A stretch of 64,000 nucleotides of DNA from Castellaniella sp040276085 (GTDB taxonomy: Bacteria; Pseudomonadota; Gammaproteobacteria; Burkholderiales; Burkholderiaceae_B). The stretch spans positions 1-64,000 of the forward strand of contig NZ_JBELOK010000006.1 in assembly GCF_040276085.1 (NCBI RefSeq). Reading direction: 5' to 3'. Shown here in pieces: positions 8,752-17,905 of the stretch. A program made the position numbers and the translations under genes. How positions within the stretch are numbered: position 1 is the first letter of the stretch; every line of letters begins with the position of its first letter. The notes below the pieces were generated by a model that was given only the letters and a program-made list of their open reading frames with translations, was not told where the DNA came from and searched no databases.

Positions 8752-9681
8752 CAGTTCTACCTCGGTGTTATCTTTCTTGACGTGCTTGACGAGGTCTTCA
8801 CGCTGAATCCCCATCCACATGGCCAGGGCGGCAGCCACAAACACGGAGGAGTAAATGCCAAACCAGATACCGATGGTGAGGGCCAGGGAGAAGTTGTGCA
8901 GGGTGGGGCCGCCAAAGAAGAACATCGACAGTACCATCATCTGGGTGGACCCGTGGGTAATCACGGTTCGGGAGATGTTTTGTGTGATGGACGCGTTGAT
9001 GATTTCGCGTACGGATGCCTTGCGCTGCTTGCGGAAGTTCTCGCGGATACGATCCATCACCACCACGGATTCGTTGACGGAGTAGCCCAGTACCGCCAGC
9101 ACCCCCGCCAGCACCGAGAGTGAGAACTCCCACTGGAAGAAGGCAAAAAATCCCAGGATGATCACCACGTCGTGCAAGTTGGCGATGGCGCATGATGCCG
9201 CCAGCTTCCATTCGAAGCGAACCGCCAGGTACAGGATGATCCCCACCACTACAAACAGCAGCGCCATGAGCCCGTTGTGAAGCAGCTCTTGCCCCACTTG
9301 CGGGCCGACGAATTCAACCCGACGCAACTGCACATCGGGATGTTGTGCCTGCAGTGCGGTGAGCACCGTGCGGCTTTGGGTGGCCGTGTCTTCGTTGGGG
9401 CGCACTGGCAGCCGGATCATGATGTCTTGCGAGGTGCCAAAATTTTGCACCTGGAAGTCGCCGTAACCCAGGGCGTCAATGGCGTTGCGGATCTCGCCCA
9501 CCGGTGCGGTCTGGGTGTAGTGCACCTCCATGACGGTGCCGCCAGTGAACTCGATTGACAGGTGAAAGCCGCGGCCGACAATGAAAAATACGGCGGCCAA
9601 AAATGTAAGCAGGCTGATGATGTTCAGGATCAGCGCATGCCGCATGAACGGGATGGTGCGATGGATGCGGAAAAATTCCAT
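8746..9681 (-). CDS. secF: Protein translocase subunit SecF
   Basis: SecF forms, with SecD, the proton-motive-force-using accessory complex of the Sec translocon in the inner membrane. The 311-residue protein has an N-terminal membrane helix, the signature GRGFHLSIEFTGGTVMEV, a periplasmic P4 region, and five further membrane helices including LSVLAGVLAVLGYSVNESVVVMDRIREN. It follows secD after 12 bases and ends within a long hairpin. Length and motifs are typical. Confidence 0.95.
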   Translation of the reverse strand: MEFFRIHRTIPFMRHALILNIISLLTFLAAVFFIVGRGFHLSIEFTGGTVMEVHYTQTAPVGEIRNAIDALGYGDFQVQNFGTSQDIMIRLPVRPNEDTATQSRTVLTALQAQHPDVQLRRVEFVGPQVGQELLHNGLMALLFVVVGIILYLAVRFEWKLAASCAIANLHDVVIILGFFAFFQWEFSLSVLAGVLAVLGYSVNESVVVMDRIRENFRKQRKASVREIINASITQNISRTVITHGSTQMMVLSMFFFGGPTLHNFSLALTIGIWFGIYSSVFVAAALAMWMGIQREDLVKHVKKDNTEVELG

Positions 9682-9693
9682 GATGAATCCTGA

Positions 9694-11565
9694 TTAGTCT
9701 TGCTTGGGTTTCCAGATCTGGCCGATGGAGATGGTCTTGAGCTTGCGTTTGCGCCCGTAATACAGGTTGGCCAGTGCACGTACGCCTACCACCGACGAGA
9801 ACATGGAGGTGAGAATGCCGATAGTGTGCACCACAGCAAAGCCGCGTATCGGCCCGGTACCAAAGGTGAGCAATGCAATCCCGACGATCAGGCTGGTGAG
9901 GTTGGAGTCGAAAATGGTTGCCCACGCACGCTCGAAGCCCAGATGGATGGCTTGCTGGGGTGGTAATCCTAATCGAAGTTCTTCGCGGATGCGCTCGTTG
10001 ATCAGGACGTTTGCATCGATGGCCATCCCCAGGGTAAGTGCGATAGCCGCAATGCCTGGCAGGGTGAGGGTGGCCTGCAGCATGGACAGTACCGCCAGCA
10101 GCAACAGCACGTTAAACGAGAGGCCCAGCGTGGAGAACAGGCCAAACAGGTGGTAGTAAAAAATGATGAAAATGGCGATGGCCGTAAAGCCGTACAAGGT
10201 GGAATCAAAGCCTTGCTTGATGTTTGCCGCACCCAGGCTGGGGCCGATGGTGCGCTCTTCGATGATGTGCATCGGGGCTGCAAGCGAGCCGGCGCGCAAC
10301 AGCAAAGAGACATCCGCGGCTTCCTGGGCGGTCATGCTGCCCGAAATCTGCACCTGGCCACCCGGGATTTCTGAGCGGATCACCGGGGCGGTGACAACCT
10401 CGCCCTTGCCGTTTTCAAACAGCACGATGGCCATCCGCTTGCCGATATTGTCTCGCGTCACGTCGCGGAAAATCCGTGCACCTTTGGAATCGAGCGTCAG
10501 GTTGACGGTGGGCTCTTGTGTTTGCTGGTCGCGCCCAGGTTGCGCGTCTTGCAGGTTTTCACCAGTAAGGATCACCTGCCGGCGCAGCAGCAACGGCCGA
10601 CCATCGCGGTCGGTGTATTTCACCAGGCCAAACGGGACACGGCCCGAGGCCAGGGCGGCGGTGGCCGACGGGGAGTCGTCCACCATGTGGATTTCCAGTG
10701 TGGCGGTGCGGCCAAGGATCTCTTTGGCTTTGGCAACGTCCTGCACGCCAGGCAACTGGACGACGATCCGGTCGCCGCCTTGCTGCTGGATCACGGGCTC
10801 GGCCACGCCAAGTTCGTTGATCCGGTTGTGCAGTGTCTGGATGTTTTGTTTGAGGGCGCTGTTTTGCACCTGGGTGATGGAGGTGGCACTGAGCTTGCCA
10901 TCCAGCGTCCAGGTGTTGTCTGAACGGCCGGTTGAGAATTCCATCTCGGGCATGGTGCGCCGCAGAGTGTCGGCGGCTGCATCACGTGCGTCCTGGCTTG
11001 CAAAACTTGCATGCACGGATTGCTGGTTGCGCTCGACGTCTTCGTATTTGATCTTGGCGTCGCGCAGGGCCGTGCGGGCTTCGCCGGCCATGGAGTCGTA
11101 GCGGCTGGTGAGTGCGCCCTGCAAATCAACCTGCAGCAAAAAGTGCACACCGCCTCGGAGATCCAGCCCCAGATACATGGGGTGGGCGCCCAAGGCCGTC
11201 AGCCAGTTGGGTGAGGCCGACATCAGGTTCAGCGCCACCGTGTAATCCGGGTTCTTGGGATCGGTGTTAAGCGCGTTTTCGAGCGTGTCCTTGGCTTTGA
11301 GCTGAACGTCTGTGGTTTCAAACCGCAGGCGCACTGTCCCTACCGGGCCGTTCATTTCAAATGAACCCGCCGTCGGTGTGATATTTGCCTGTGCCAGGAT
11401 CTCGTTGGCTTTGTCCAGGGTGCCCTGATCGACCCTGACCGATGTTTTAGCCCCGGCGATCTGGACAGCGGGGGATTCGCCATAGAGATTGGGCAGCGTG
11501 TAGAGCACGCCAATCACGACGGCGGCCAGCACGATGAGGTATTTCCAGATGGGGTAACGGTTCAT
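9694..11565 (-). CDS. secD: Protein translocase subunit SecD
   Basis: SecD is the larger RND-type partner of SecF and assists late steps of protein export. The 623-residue protein shows the N-terminal helix WKYLIVLAAVVIGVLYTLPNL, the signature YLGLDLRGGVHFLLQVD, a large periplasmic region and six membrane helices at the C-terminus, with GMAIDANVLINERIREEL in the fourth conserved motif. It lies between yajC and secF in the usual order, all leftward, and is probably co-transcribed with tgt and queA. Confidence 0.96.
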   Translation of the reverse strand: MNRYPIWKYLIVLAAVVIGVLYTLPNLYGESPAVQIAGAKTSVRVDQGTLDKANEILAQANITPTAGSFEMNGPVGTVRLRFETTDVQLKAKDTLENALNTDPKNPDYTVALNLMSASPNWLTALGAHPMYLGLDLRGGVHFLLQVDLQGALTSRYDSMAGEARTALRDAKIKYEDVERNQQSVHASFASQDARDAAADTLRRTMPEMEFSTGRSDNTWTLDGKLSATSITQVQNSALKQNIQTLHNRINELGVAEPVIQQQGGDRIVVQLPGVQDVAKAKEILGRTATLEIHMVDDSPSATAALASGRVPFGLVKYTDRDGRPLLLRRQVILTGENLQDAQPGRDQQTQEPTVNLTLDSKGARIFRDVTRDNIGKRMAIVLFENGKGEVVTAPVIRSEIPGGQVQISGSMTAQEAADVSLLLRAGSLAAPMHIIEERTIGPSLGAANIKQGFDSTLYGFTAIAIFIIFYYHLFGLFSTLGLSFNVLLLLAVLSMLQATLTLPGIAAIALTLGMAIDANVLINERIREELRLGLPPQQAIHLGFERAWATIFDSNLTSLIVGIALLTFGTGPIRGFAVVHTIGILTSMFSSVVGVRALANLYYGRKRKLKTISIGQIWKPKQD

Positions 11566-11668
11566 GGTCGGTCAGGAGAGAAGCGTAAAAGACCGGGCGC
11601 CGTCCAGGGTGGGCAGCATGTCTGGGGGGACAACTGCACGTGGTGCGTGCCGACGGCGCCGGAAGGGA

Positions 11669-12016
11669 TCAGAGCGACTTGATTGTGCCTTTGGGAAGCA
11701 CAGCCGTGACAGCGCTACGCTGCACGATGGTTTCCACGGCTTTGTCGCCTGATTGAGCGATTTCGAGGGTGATGTAGCTGTCGCTGACTTTGCTGATCTT
11801 GCCCAGTATGCCACCAGACAAAATGACCTCATCGCCCTTGCCCAGGGTTTCGACCATTTTCTTGTGTTGTTTCTGGCGCTTCATCTGCGGCCGGATCATC
11901 AGGAAGTACAGGATGACGAACATCAGGATGATGGGCAGCATGCTCATCAAGGCATTGGGTTCGCCACCGGCAGCCGCCTGGGCCGGGATCAGGGTCAGGG
12001 TGTCAAGCAGAGACAT
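11669..12016 (-). CDS. yajC: Sec translocon accessory protein YajC
   Basis: YajC is a small single-pass membrane protein that co-purifies with SecDF. The 115-residue product has the helix MLPIILMFVILYFLMIRPQ followed by KRQKQHKKMVETLGKGDEV, the conserved cytoplasmic start of the family. A good ribosome-binding site (aggag on the minus strand) precedes the ATG. The gap to secD is about 100 bases and shows no obvious terminator, so one transcript is likely. Confidence 0.94.
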   Translation of the reverse strand: MSLLDTLTLIPAQAAAGGEPNALMSMLPIILMFVILYFLMIRPQMKRQKQHKKMVETLGKGDEVILSGGILGKISKVSDSYITLEIAQSGDKAVETIVQRSAVTAVLPKGTIKSL

Positions 12017-12118
12017 GAAGGCTCCTGGGAATTCGAGTGTGGGTTAAAGGAAGGAAATAATAGATGAGATTAACTCTTGATTGTAGCGGCATCCGGGCAG
12101 GGTCGTCTGTAGGGATAT

Positions 12119-13255
12119 TTAATCAATCCCCCGCTGGCGATCCCGCAGGAAGTTGTCGCGCCATGCTTCAAACCGCTGGTGCTCAATGGCTTCGCGCATT
12201 TCGGCCATCAGGTTCAGGTAAAAATGCAGGTTGTGTAAAGTATTTAGCCGGGCACCCGTGATTTCACCTACACGTTGCAGATGATGCAAATAAGACCGCG
12301 AAAAATGCTGGCAGGTGTGACAGGTACAGTCTGGATCCAGGGGCCGGGTGTCGGCGCGGTAGCGGGCATTACGAATCTTGATGTCGCCGTATCGGGTAAA
12401 GAGCCAGCCATTACGTGCGTTACGGGTGGGCATCACGCAGTCGAACATGTCTACGCCGCGTGATACACCTTCAACCAGGTCTTCAGGGGTGCCCACTCCC
12501 ATCAGGTAGCGGGGTGCGCCGGCCGGCATGCGGGGAGTGACGTGGGCCAGTACCCGCATCATGTCGGCTTTGGGTTCACCCACCGAAAGCCCGCCAATGG
12601 CATAGCCCTCGAAGCCGATTTCGGTCAGACCCGCCAGAGATTCGTCGCGCAGGTCTTCAAACATGCCCCCCTGGATAATGCCAAACAGGGCATTGGGATT
12701 CTGCAGATCCTGGAAGGCCTGGCGCGAGCGCCGTGCCCAGCGCAAGGACATGCGCATCGATGCCGCTGCTTCTTCGTGTGTCGCCGGGCGGTCACTGATG
12801 CGATACGGCGTACATTCGTCCAGTACCATCGCGATATCGGAGTTCAGGCTGCGCTGGATGCGCATGGATTCTTCCGGAGAGAGAAACTGCCGAGAACCAT
12901 CGATGGGCGAGGCAAAGCGCACGCCTTCCTCGGTGATCTTGCGCATGCTGTCAAGGCTGAATACCTGAAATCCGCCCGAGTCGGTCAGGATGGGGCGGTT
13001 CCATTGCATGAACCCGTGCAGGCCGCCATGCTGATCCAGGATATCGGTACCCGGCCTCAACCACAGGTGAAACGTATTGCCCAATACAATCTGGGCGCCG
13101 ATTTCCGTCAGTTCGTGGGGCAGCATGGCCTTGACGCTGCCATAGGTGCCCACCGGCATGAAGATGGGCGTTTCGACGATTCCGTGGTTGAGGGTAATGC
13201 GGCCGCGCCGTGCGGCGCCGTCCGTGTGCAGAAGTTCGAATTGCAGTCCGGTCAT
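12119..13255 (-). CDS. tgt: tRNA-guanine transglycosylase
   Basis: Tgt exchanges guanine-34 for preQ1 in tRNAs for Asp, Asn, His and Tyr. The 378-residue protein carries the active-site strand ILTDSGGFQVFSL, the nucleophile region MFDCVMPTRNARNG, and a C-terminal zinc site (CTCHTCQH followed by the distal histidine in NLHFYLNLM). It overlaps the end of queA by four bases, the classic queuosine pair, and is followed by yajC-secD-secF as in many proteobacteria. Confidence 0.96.
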   Translation of the reverse strand: MTGLQFELLHTDGAARRGRITLNHGIVETPIFMPVGTYGSVKAMLPHELTEIGAQIVLGNTFHLWLRPGTDILDQHGGLHGFMQWNRPILTDSGGFQVFSLDSMRKITEEGVRFASPIDGSRQFLSPEESMRIQRSLNSDIAMVLDECTPYRISDRPATHEEAAASMRMSLRWARRSRQAFQDLQNPNALFGIIQGGMFEDLRDESLAGLTEIGFEGYAIGGLSVGEPKADMMRVLAHVTPRMPAGAPRYLMGVGTPEDLVEGVSRGVDMFDCVMPTRNARNGWLFTRYGDIKIRNARYRADTRPLDPDCTCHTCQHFSRSYLHHLQRVGEITGARLNTLHNLHFYLNLMAEMREAIEHQRFEAWRDNFLRDRQRGID

Positions 13256-14310
13256 GGGGTCAGGGCAGAGGGGTTCTGGGCGGCCTCGATGAACATGGCA
13301 TCGCCGTAGCTAAAGAAGCGGTAGCGGGATTGTACGGCGTGCTCGTATGCCTGGCGGATGGGGCCCGTGCCAGCCAAAGCAGACACCAGCATCAGCAGAG
13401 TGGATTGCGGGAGGTGGAAATTGGTAATCAGGGCATCCACATAGGCAAACGAGTACCCCGGGGTGATAAACAGCCGGGTATCGCCTTCGGTGGTATGGAT
13501 GCCATCACCTTCTGCAGCGGCTGCTTCAAGCGAGCGCACGCTGGTGGTGCCTACCGCCACCACACGCCCACCACGAGCGCGGGTTTCGTGCACTTTTTGC
13601 AAGGTTTCGGCAGAGACGACATAGCGCTCGGCATGCATGACGTGATCACGGATGTGGGTCACCCGTACGGGTTGAAACGTACCCGCTCCTACATGCAGGG
13701 TGACAAATGCCTGGTCCACCCCTTGCGCCTTTAGGCGGTCGAGCATGGCCTGATCAAAATGCAGCCCTGCTGTGGGTGCAGCCACAGCACCTGGTTTCTG
13801 TGCATAAACCGTTTGGTAGCGCGATTCGTCCTCGTTGTCGGGGGCGTGGGTAATGTAGGGAGGTAGAGGCACGCTGCCGTACTGATCAAGTAGCGCCAGG
13901 ACGGGTTCGGGAAAATGCAGTTTGAAGAGTTCGTCCTCGCGTCCCAGTACCTGCGCGTCAAATGCGCCGTCGGCCAGTATCAGCCGGGTGCCGGGCTTGG
14001 GTGATTTGCTGGCACGCACATGAGCCAGCACATGGTGTGGATCGAGAATGCGTTCGACCAGCACCTCGATTTGCCCGCCAGTGGCCTTTTGTCCACGCAG
14101 GCGGGCCTTGATCACCCGGGTGTTGTTGAACACCAGCAGATCTCCTGCCCGCAGCAGACTGGGCAGGTCGGTAAATTGCAGATCATGCCGGGTGCTGGCG
14201 GCGTCCAGGCGCAGCAGCCGGCTTGCATCCCGGCGTTCGGCTGGATGCTGGGCGATCAGCTCGGGGGGCAGGTGGTAATCAAAATCAGAAAGATCGAGGT
14301 CGGCAATCAC
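13252..14310 (-). CDS. queA: S-adenosylmethionine:tRNA ribosyltransferase-isomerase
   Basis: QueA moves and isomerises the ribosyl part of SAM onto preQ1-34 to form epoxyqueuosine. The 352-residue protein begins DLDLSDFDYHLPPELIAQHP and contains the family blocks VFNNTRVIKARL, GAVAAPTAGLHFD, LHVGAGTFQPVR and ALITNFHLPQSTLLMLV. The start codon is GTG at 14310, chosen because it begins exactly at the conserved N-terminus. It is first in the leftward queA-tgt-yajC-secD-secF unit and divergent from dacB, with about 100 bases between them for both promoters. Confidence 0.95.
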   Translation of the reverse strand: MIADLDLSDFDYHLPPELIAQHPAERRDASRLLRLDAASTRHDLQFTDLPSLLRAGDLLVFNNTRVIKARLRGQKATGGQIEVLVERILDPHHVLAHVRASKSPKPGTRLILADGAFDAQVLGREDELFKLHFPEPVLALLDQYGSVPLPPYITHAPDNEDESRYQTVYAQKPGAVAAPTAGLHFDQAMLDRLKAQGVDQAFVTLHVGAGTFQPVRVTHIRDHVMHAERYVVSAETLQKVHETRARGGRVVAVGTTSVRSLEAAAAEGDGIHTTEGDTRLFITPGYSFAYVDALITNFHLPQSTLLMLVSALAGTGPIRQAYEHAVQSRYRFFSYGDAMFIEAAQNPSALTP

Positions 14311-14413
14311 GGGCAGGGCAGACGTTGCATCTGTAACGTCTGAAAATAAAGGTTGGCCGGTATTTTAGTCCTAACAAACTTTGGATTATGCTGGGACTTT
14401 TTTGAGTGTGCGG

Positions 14414-15895
14414 ATGATGCGGACAGCGCAGGACAGTATTCGATGGCCGCGTCTCTCTAGCTGGAGACGTGGCTTCGCAGGCCGGGTAGCCGGTGCTTTG
14501 GCACTGTGGGCAGGCATGGTCTGGGCGGCAAGCGCCTGGGGCCAGGCGTTGCCGCCCGAGTTGCAAAAAGCCTGGCAGGCCACTCGCTTGCCCGATGCTT
14601 CTTTGTCGCTGGAAATTCGCGAAGCAGGTGGGCCGGTATTGGCGCAGGTGCAAGCCAATGTGCCGCGCAATCCGGCGTCCGTCATGAAAACCGTCACCAC
14701 CTGGACGGCCCTGTCGGCGTTGGGGCCAGATTATGTCTGGCGCACGCGGTTTTTGTCGGTTGGTGGCGCCCGCATTGATGATCAGGGCACGCTGCAAGGG
14801 CCTTTGTATGTCAAGGCGGCTGGCGACCCCTGGTTCACCATCGAAGACCTCTGGGTTGCCTTGCGCGAACTGCGTCTGCGCGGAGTAAAAAACCTTGCCA
14901 GTGTGGTGGTTGATCGCAGTGTGTTCGGGCCTGTGTCCATCGACCCAGGCGACTTCGACGACTCACCCGACCGGCCCTATAACGCCAGCCCTGATGCCAT
15001 GATGGTTGGGTTTGGCGCCACGCGCATTTTTTTCCAGGCCGATGCTGCGCACCGGCAGTGGATTCCAGTCATCGATCCCCCCACACGCAACGTTCGCATC
15101 GAAGGTCGCCTCGAGTGGCGCGACGGTCGCTGCAAGCCGGCCTCACAGTTTTCTGCGGATGCCACAGCCCAGGGGCCCGTCGCAATTATTCGCATTGGTG
15201 GTCAGGCCTCGGGGTCGTGTGGAGATTTCAGCCTGTATCGCCTGGCCGGGTCGCAGGCGGATCATTTCGAGTCATTGTTTCGTCTGCTATGGCGCGAACT
15301 TGGCGGTACGCTGGGCAAGGGGTTTACCCAGGGCACGGTGCCGGCCAATGCAGACGTCCTCGTGTCACACGACTCTCCGGCGCTGGCCGATGTCATCCGC
15401 CAGATCAACAAGCACAGCAATAACGTCATGGCCCGCATGACCTTATTAACCCTGGGGGCCGAAATCAACGGCCCTGGCGCCACACCAGACACGGCCGCCC
15501 GTGCGGTCCGTCAGGTACTGGCCAGCCAGCATGTGGATACCGCGGGCTGGGTGCTGGACAATGGTTCGGGCCTGTCGCGGCAAGGCCGCCTGACTGCGCA
15601 CGGCTTGGCGCAGATGCTGGATGTCGCCTGGCGCTCGCCGATGATGCCCGAGTTTGTATCCTCGCTGGCCATTTCAGGGATGGACGGTACCGTACGCAAA
15701 CGGCTGCGTTCAGACGATACCCGTGGCCAGGCACATCTCAAAACCGGTACCTTGCGTGAATCGCGCGCCTTGGCCGGGTATGTCAGAGGCGTCAGTGGCA
15801 AGCGGTATATTTTGGTGAGCTTGGTAAACCATGCCAATGCCGGGGCAGTGCGTGCATTTGATGACGCACTGGTGCGTTGGCTGGCGGCCCACTGA
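14414..15895 (+). CDS. dacB: D-alanyl-D-alanine carboxypeptidase/endopeptidase (PBP4 type)
   Basis: This periplasmic peptidase of the S13 family trims peptidoglycan cross-links. From the ATG at 14414 the protein has 493 residues, starting with a signal-peptide-like segment (about residues 21-43, ending ASAWGQA). The three penicillin-binding motifs are present: Ser89-Val-Met-Lys92, SNN in KHSNNVMARM, and KTG in HLKTGTLRESRALAGYV. An upstream ATG at 14381 would add 11 residues; the ATGATG at 14414 is nearer the signal peptide. It is transcribed alone, divergently from queA, with upp following after about 95 bases. Confidence 0.92.
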   Translation: MMRTAQDSIRWPRLSSWRRGFAGRVAGALALWAGMVWAASAWGQALPPELQKAWQATRLPDASLSLEIREAGGPVLAQVQANVPRNPASVMKTVTTWTALSALGPDYVWRTRFLSVGGARIDDQGTLQGPLYVKAAGDPWFTIEDLWVALRELRLRGVKNLASVVVDRSVFGPVSIDPGDFDDSPDRPYNASPDAMMVGFGATRIFFQADAAHRQWIPVIDPPTRNVRIEGRLEWRDGRCKPASQFSADATAQGPVAIIRIGGQASGSCGDFSLYRLAGSQADHFESLFRLLWRELGGTLGKGFTQGTVPANADVLVSHDSPALADVIRQINKHSNNVMARMTLLTLGAEINGPGATPDTAARAVRQVLASQHVDTAGWVLDNGSGLSRQGRLTAHGLAQMLDVAWRSPMMPEFVSSLAISGMDGTVRKRLRSDDTRGQAHLKTGTLRESRALAGYVRGVSGKRYILVSLVNHANAGAVRAFDDALVRWLAAH

Positions 15896-15991
15896 CACCG
15901 GCACCGGCCGCCGCTGCGCGGTCGTGCCCCTTCTGTGTATGCCACCAGGGGTTAAACTGCTGTCCAGTTTCCGCCAGTCGACAGGTTTGCC

Positions 15992-16630
15992 ATGCCCATC
16001 CACGAAATTCGCCATCCCCTTATCCGCCACAAGCTGGGCCTGATGCGTCGCGCCGATCTCAGCACCAAGAATTTTCGTGAGATGGCGCAAGAAATCGGCT
16101 CGTTGCTGACATACGAAGCCACTAAAGATCTACCGCTCGAGCCCTCGCACATCATGGGCTGGGCCGGTGCGCTTGACGTCGAAAAGCTGGCGGGTAAAAA
16201 AGTTACTGTTGTGCCCATTTTGCGCGCCGGGATTGGCATGCTGGATGGGGTCCTCAATCTGATTCCGGGAGCCAAGGTCAGTGCGGTGGGTATCGCCCGC
16301 AACGAGCAAACCTTGCAAGCTCAGCCGTATCTCGAAAAATTGGTGGGTCAACTGGATCAGCGCCTGGCGCTGATTATCGATCCGATGCTGGCCACCGGGG
16401 GATCCATGGTGGCTGCCATCGACATGCTCAAGCAAGCCGGATGCCGCACCATCAGGGCCCTGGTGCTGGTGGCTGCCCCGGAAGGCATCGCCGCTGTCGA
16501 GCAGGCGCATCCGGATGTCCATATCTATACCGCGTCGATTGATGACCACCTCAACAAAGATGGTTACATTATCCCCGGCCTGGGCGATGCGGGTGACCGC
16601 ATTTTTGGTACCCGCCAAAAGACGGATTAA
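15992..16630 (+). CDS. upp: Uracil phosphoribosyltransferase
   Basis: Upp makes UMP from uracil and PRPP in pyrimidine salvage. The 212-residue protein begins PIHEIRHPLIRHKLGLMR and contains PILRAGIGMLDGV, the PRPP loop LIIDPMLATGGSMVAAI and the C-terminal YIIPGLGDAGDRIFGT, all typical. The last codons and stop lie within a 23-bp tandem duplication, but the first copy preserves the normal C-terminus, so the protein looks intact. A uracil-permease-like gene lies elsewhere in the window (47293-48612), so uptake and salvage need not be co-transcribed. Confidence 0.96.
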   Translation: MPIHEIRHPLIRHKLGLMRRADLSTKNFREMAQEIGSLLTYEATKDLPLEPSHIMGWAGALDVEKLAGKKVTVVPILRAGIGMLDGVLNLIPGAKVSAVGIARNEQTLQAQPYLEKLVGQLDQRLALIIDPMLATGGSMVAAIDMLKQAGCRTIRALVLVAAPEGIAAVEQAHPDVHIYTASIDDHLNKDGYIIPGLGDAGDRIFGTRQKTD

Positions 16631-16653
16631 GTACCCGCCAAAAGACGGATTAA
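16608..16653. repeat. Perfect 23-bp tandem duplication over the upp stop codon
   Basis: The unit beginning gtacccgccaaaagac at 16608 ends with the upp stop codon at 16630 and is repeated exactly at 16631-16653. The copies are directly adjacent. The second copy therefore carries a second stop codon in the 3' untranslated region. This looks like a recent slippage duplication. Confidence 0.95.
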
Positions 16654-16769
16654 GCAGTAGTTGGGCGTGTTTTGGCGGTCATTGTCGGCTGCTTGTACAG
16701 TTTCTGACACAGATCTCTGTCCGAATCAGGTAGGATATGAGTTCCTCTGTCAGATTCAAGGAGTACCGA

Positions 16770-17093
16770 ATGGCCACTCGTAAGCAAATTGCGACACAGT
16801 CCGCAGGCGACGCCCTTATCGAAGACCTTAAATCCAGTCTGGATCAGGCCGAAAAATTGCTGCGCGAAGCCGCCGACGCAACGGGCGAAAAAGCGGCCGA
16901 TTTGCGTGCACGGGCGCTGACCGCCCTCGATCAGGGCCGCAGTGCTCTGGCTGATACGCAGGCCAATCTGGTCGAACAAGGCCGCAAGGTTGTGCACGAT
17001 ACCGATGAATACGTGCAATCCAACCCCTGGAAAGCGGTTGGCATTGCGGGAGTTGCCGGCCTGCTTCTGGGCGCTTTGCTGTCGCGGCGCTAA
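16770..17093 (+). CDS. DUF883 membrane-anchored protein (ElaB/YqjD-like)
   Basis: The product is 107 residues: a long amphipathic, alanine- and charge-rich helix (about residues 10-75) and a C-terminal membrane helix (AVGIAGVAGLLLGALL) ending in two arginines. This is the architecture of the ElaB/YgaM/YqjD family, whose members tether ribosomes to the inner membrane in stationary phase in Escherichia coli. I start at the ATG at 16770 because aaggag lies 7 bases before it; an upstream ATG at 16737 has no such site. The next two genes match YqjE- and YqjK-like proteins, reproducing the yqjD-yqjE-yqjK order. The function is by family analogy. Confidence 0.88.
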   Translation: MATRKQIATQSAGDALIEDLKSSLDQAEKLLREAADATGEKAADLRARALTALDQGRSALADTQANLVEQGRKVVHDTDEYVQSNPWKAVGIAGVAGLLLGALLSRR

Positions 17094-17098
17094 GCCCA

Positions 17099-17551
17099 AT
17101 GGCAACACTCGGTCAGGTCGCGGCAGATCTCGCCGCCCAGCTGGCTGCTCTGCTGGGTACCCGGCTCGAGCTCCTGGGTCTCGAGGCTCAGGATGTCCGA
17201 GATCGCCTGCTGTGCCGTCTGGCGCAGCTGGTGCTGGCGGTGTTTCTGCTGGCGCTGGCAGTACTGGTGGCTACGCTCACCATTGCCCTGTATTTCTGGC
17301 CCACCCAACACCGTTATCTGGCCTTGTGCTTGTTGGCCCTGGGCTATGCTGCGCTGGGTGCCGTTGTGCTGGTGTGCCTGTTGCGGCGGCTCAAAACAGA
17401 TCCGCCACCCTTTGCGGTCAGTGCCCAGGTGTTGCAGCAGGATGCGCAGGCGTTCAAAATACCTGCCGCTGGCAGCGCCACATCAGACTTCAACCGGGCG
17501 CCTGACGGCACCGACATGCCCGATGAAGATCCTTTTCGGGGGATGTCGTAA
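17099..17551 (+). CDS. YqjE-like phage-holin-superfamily membrane protein
   Basis: This 150-residue protein has two strong membrane helices (about residues 42-63 and 72-100) after an amphipathic N-terminus, the layout of the DUF1469/holin-X family that includes YqjE. It starts 5 bases after the DUF883 gene and ends on the first base of the next gene (taatg), so the three are one transcript. The tail after residue 105 is hydrophilic and not conserved in any way I recognise. No enzymatic role is suggested. The holin label is structural and does not imply a phage. Confidence 0.8.
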   Translation: MATLGQVAADLAAQLAALLGTRLELLGLEAQDVRDRLLCRLAQLVLAVFLLALAVLVATLTIALYFWPTQHRYLALCLLALGYAALGAVVLVCLLRRLKTDPPPFAVSAQVLQQDAQAFKIPAAGSATSDFNRAPDGTDMPDEDPFRGMS

Positions 17552-17883
17552 TGTCGTTGTTTGCACCATCTCAAGCCGCACAGCAGCGTCAGTTGCGTAT
17601 TCAGTTGCTGCGTCTCCAGGCTGATTATCAGCGTCTGGCGCTGCGCCGTACGGGGTGTCAGTTGGTGCAGGCGCTACAACCCGACGCGCTGGCTGCGCAA
17701 GCCCGTGCTCATTTGCGTGCCAAGGGTCTGGGGTGGCTTGGCGTGGGTCTGCAGGCCTTGCGCCGTTATCCGCTGATGAGTTCGCTGCTGGGGTCGTTGC
17801 TGGGCAGCCGAAGCCGCCGCCGCATTGCGCTTAAAACCGCCCTGATCACCGGGCTGGTCTGGTTGGGCAAGCGCCAAAGGTAA
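17551..17883 (+). CDS. YqjK-like small basic protein
   Basis: The 110-residue product is rich in arginine, leucine and glutamine. It has a helical N-terminal half (RQLRIQLLRLQADYQRLALRR) and a hydrophobic stretch near LMSSLLGSLLGS. It is coupled to the preceding YqjE-like gene by a one-base stop/start overlap and ends 22 bases before the convergent ubiD. The position and the small basic character match yqjK. I see no catalytic motif and no clear membrane anchor. Confidence 0.7.
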   Translation: MSLFAPSQAAQQRQLRIQLLRLQADYQRLALRRTGCQLVQALQPDALAAQARAHLRAKGLGWLGVGLQALRRYPLMSSLLGSLLGSRSRRRIALKTALITGLVWLGKRQR

Positions 17884-17905
17884 GGATCGGAACCAACCAG
17901 GGGCA

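Noticed and set aside
17099..17551. A prophage holin
   Set aside because: The holin-superfamily label is structural only; the neighbours are the ElaB/YqjD and YqjK-like genes, not phage genes.
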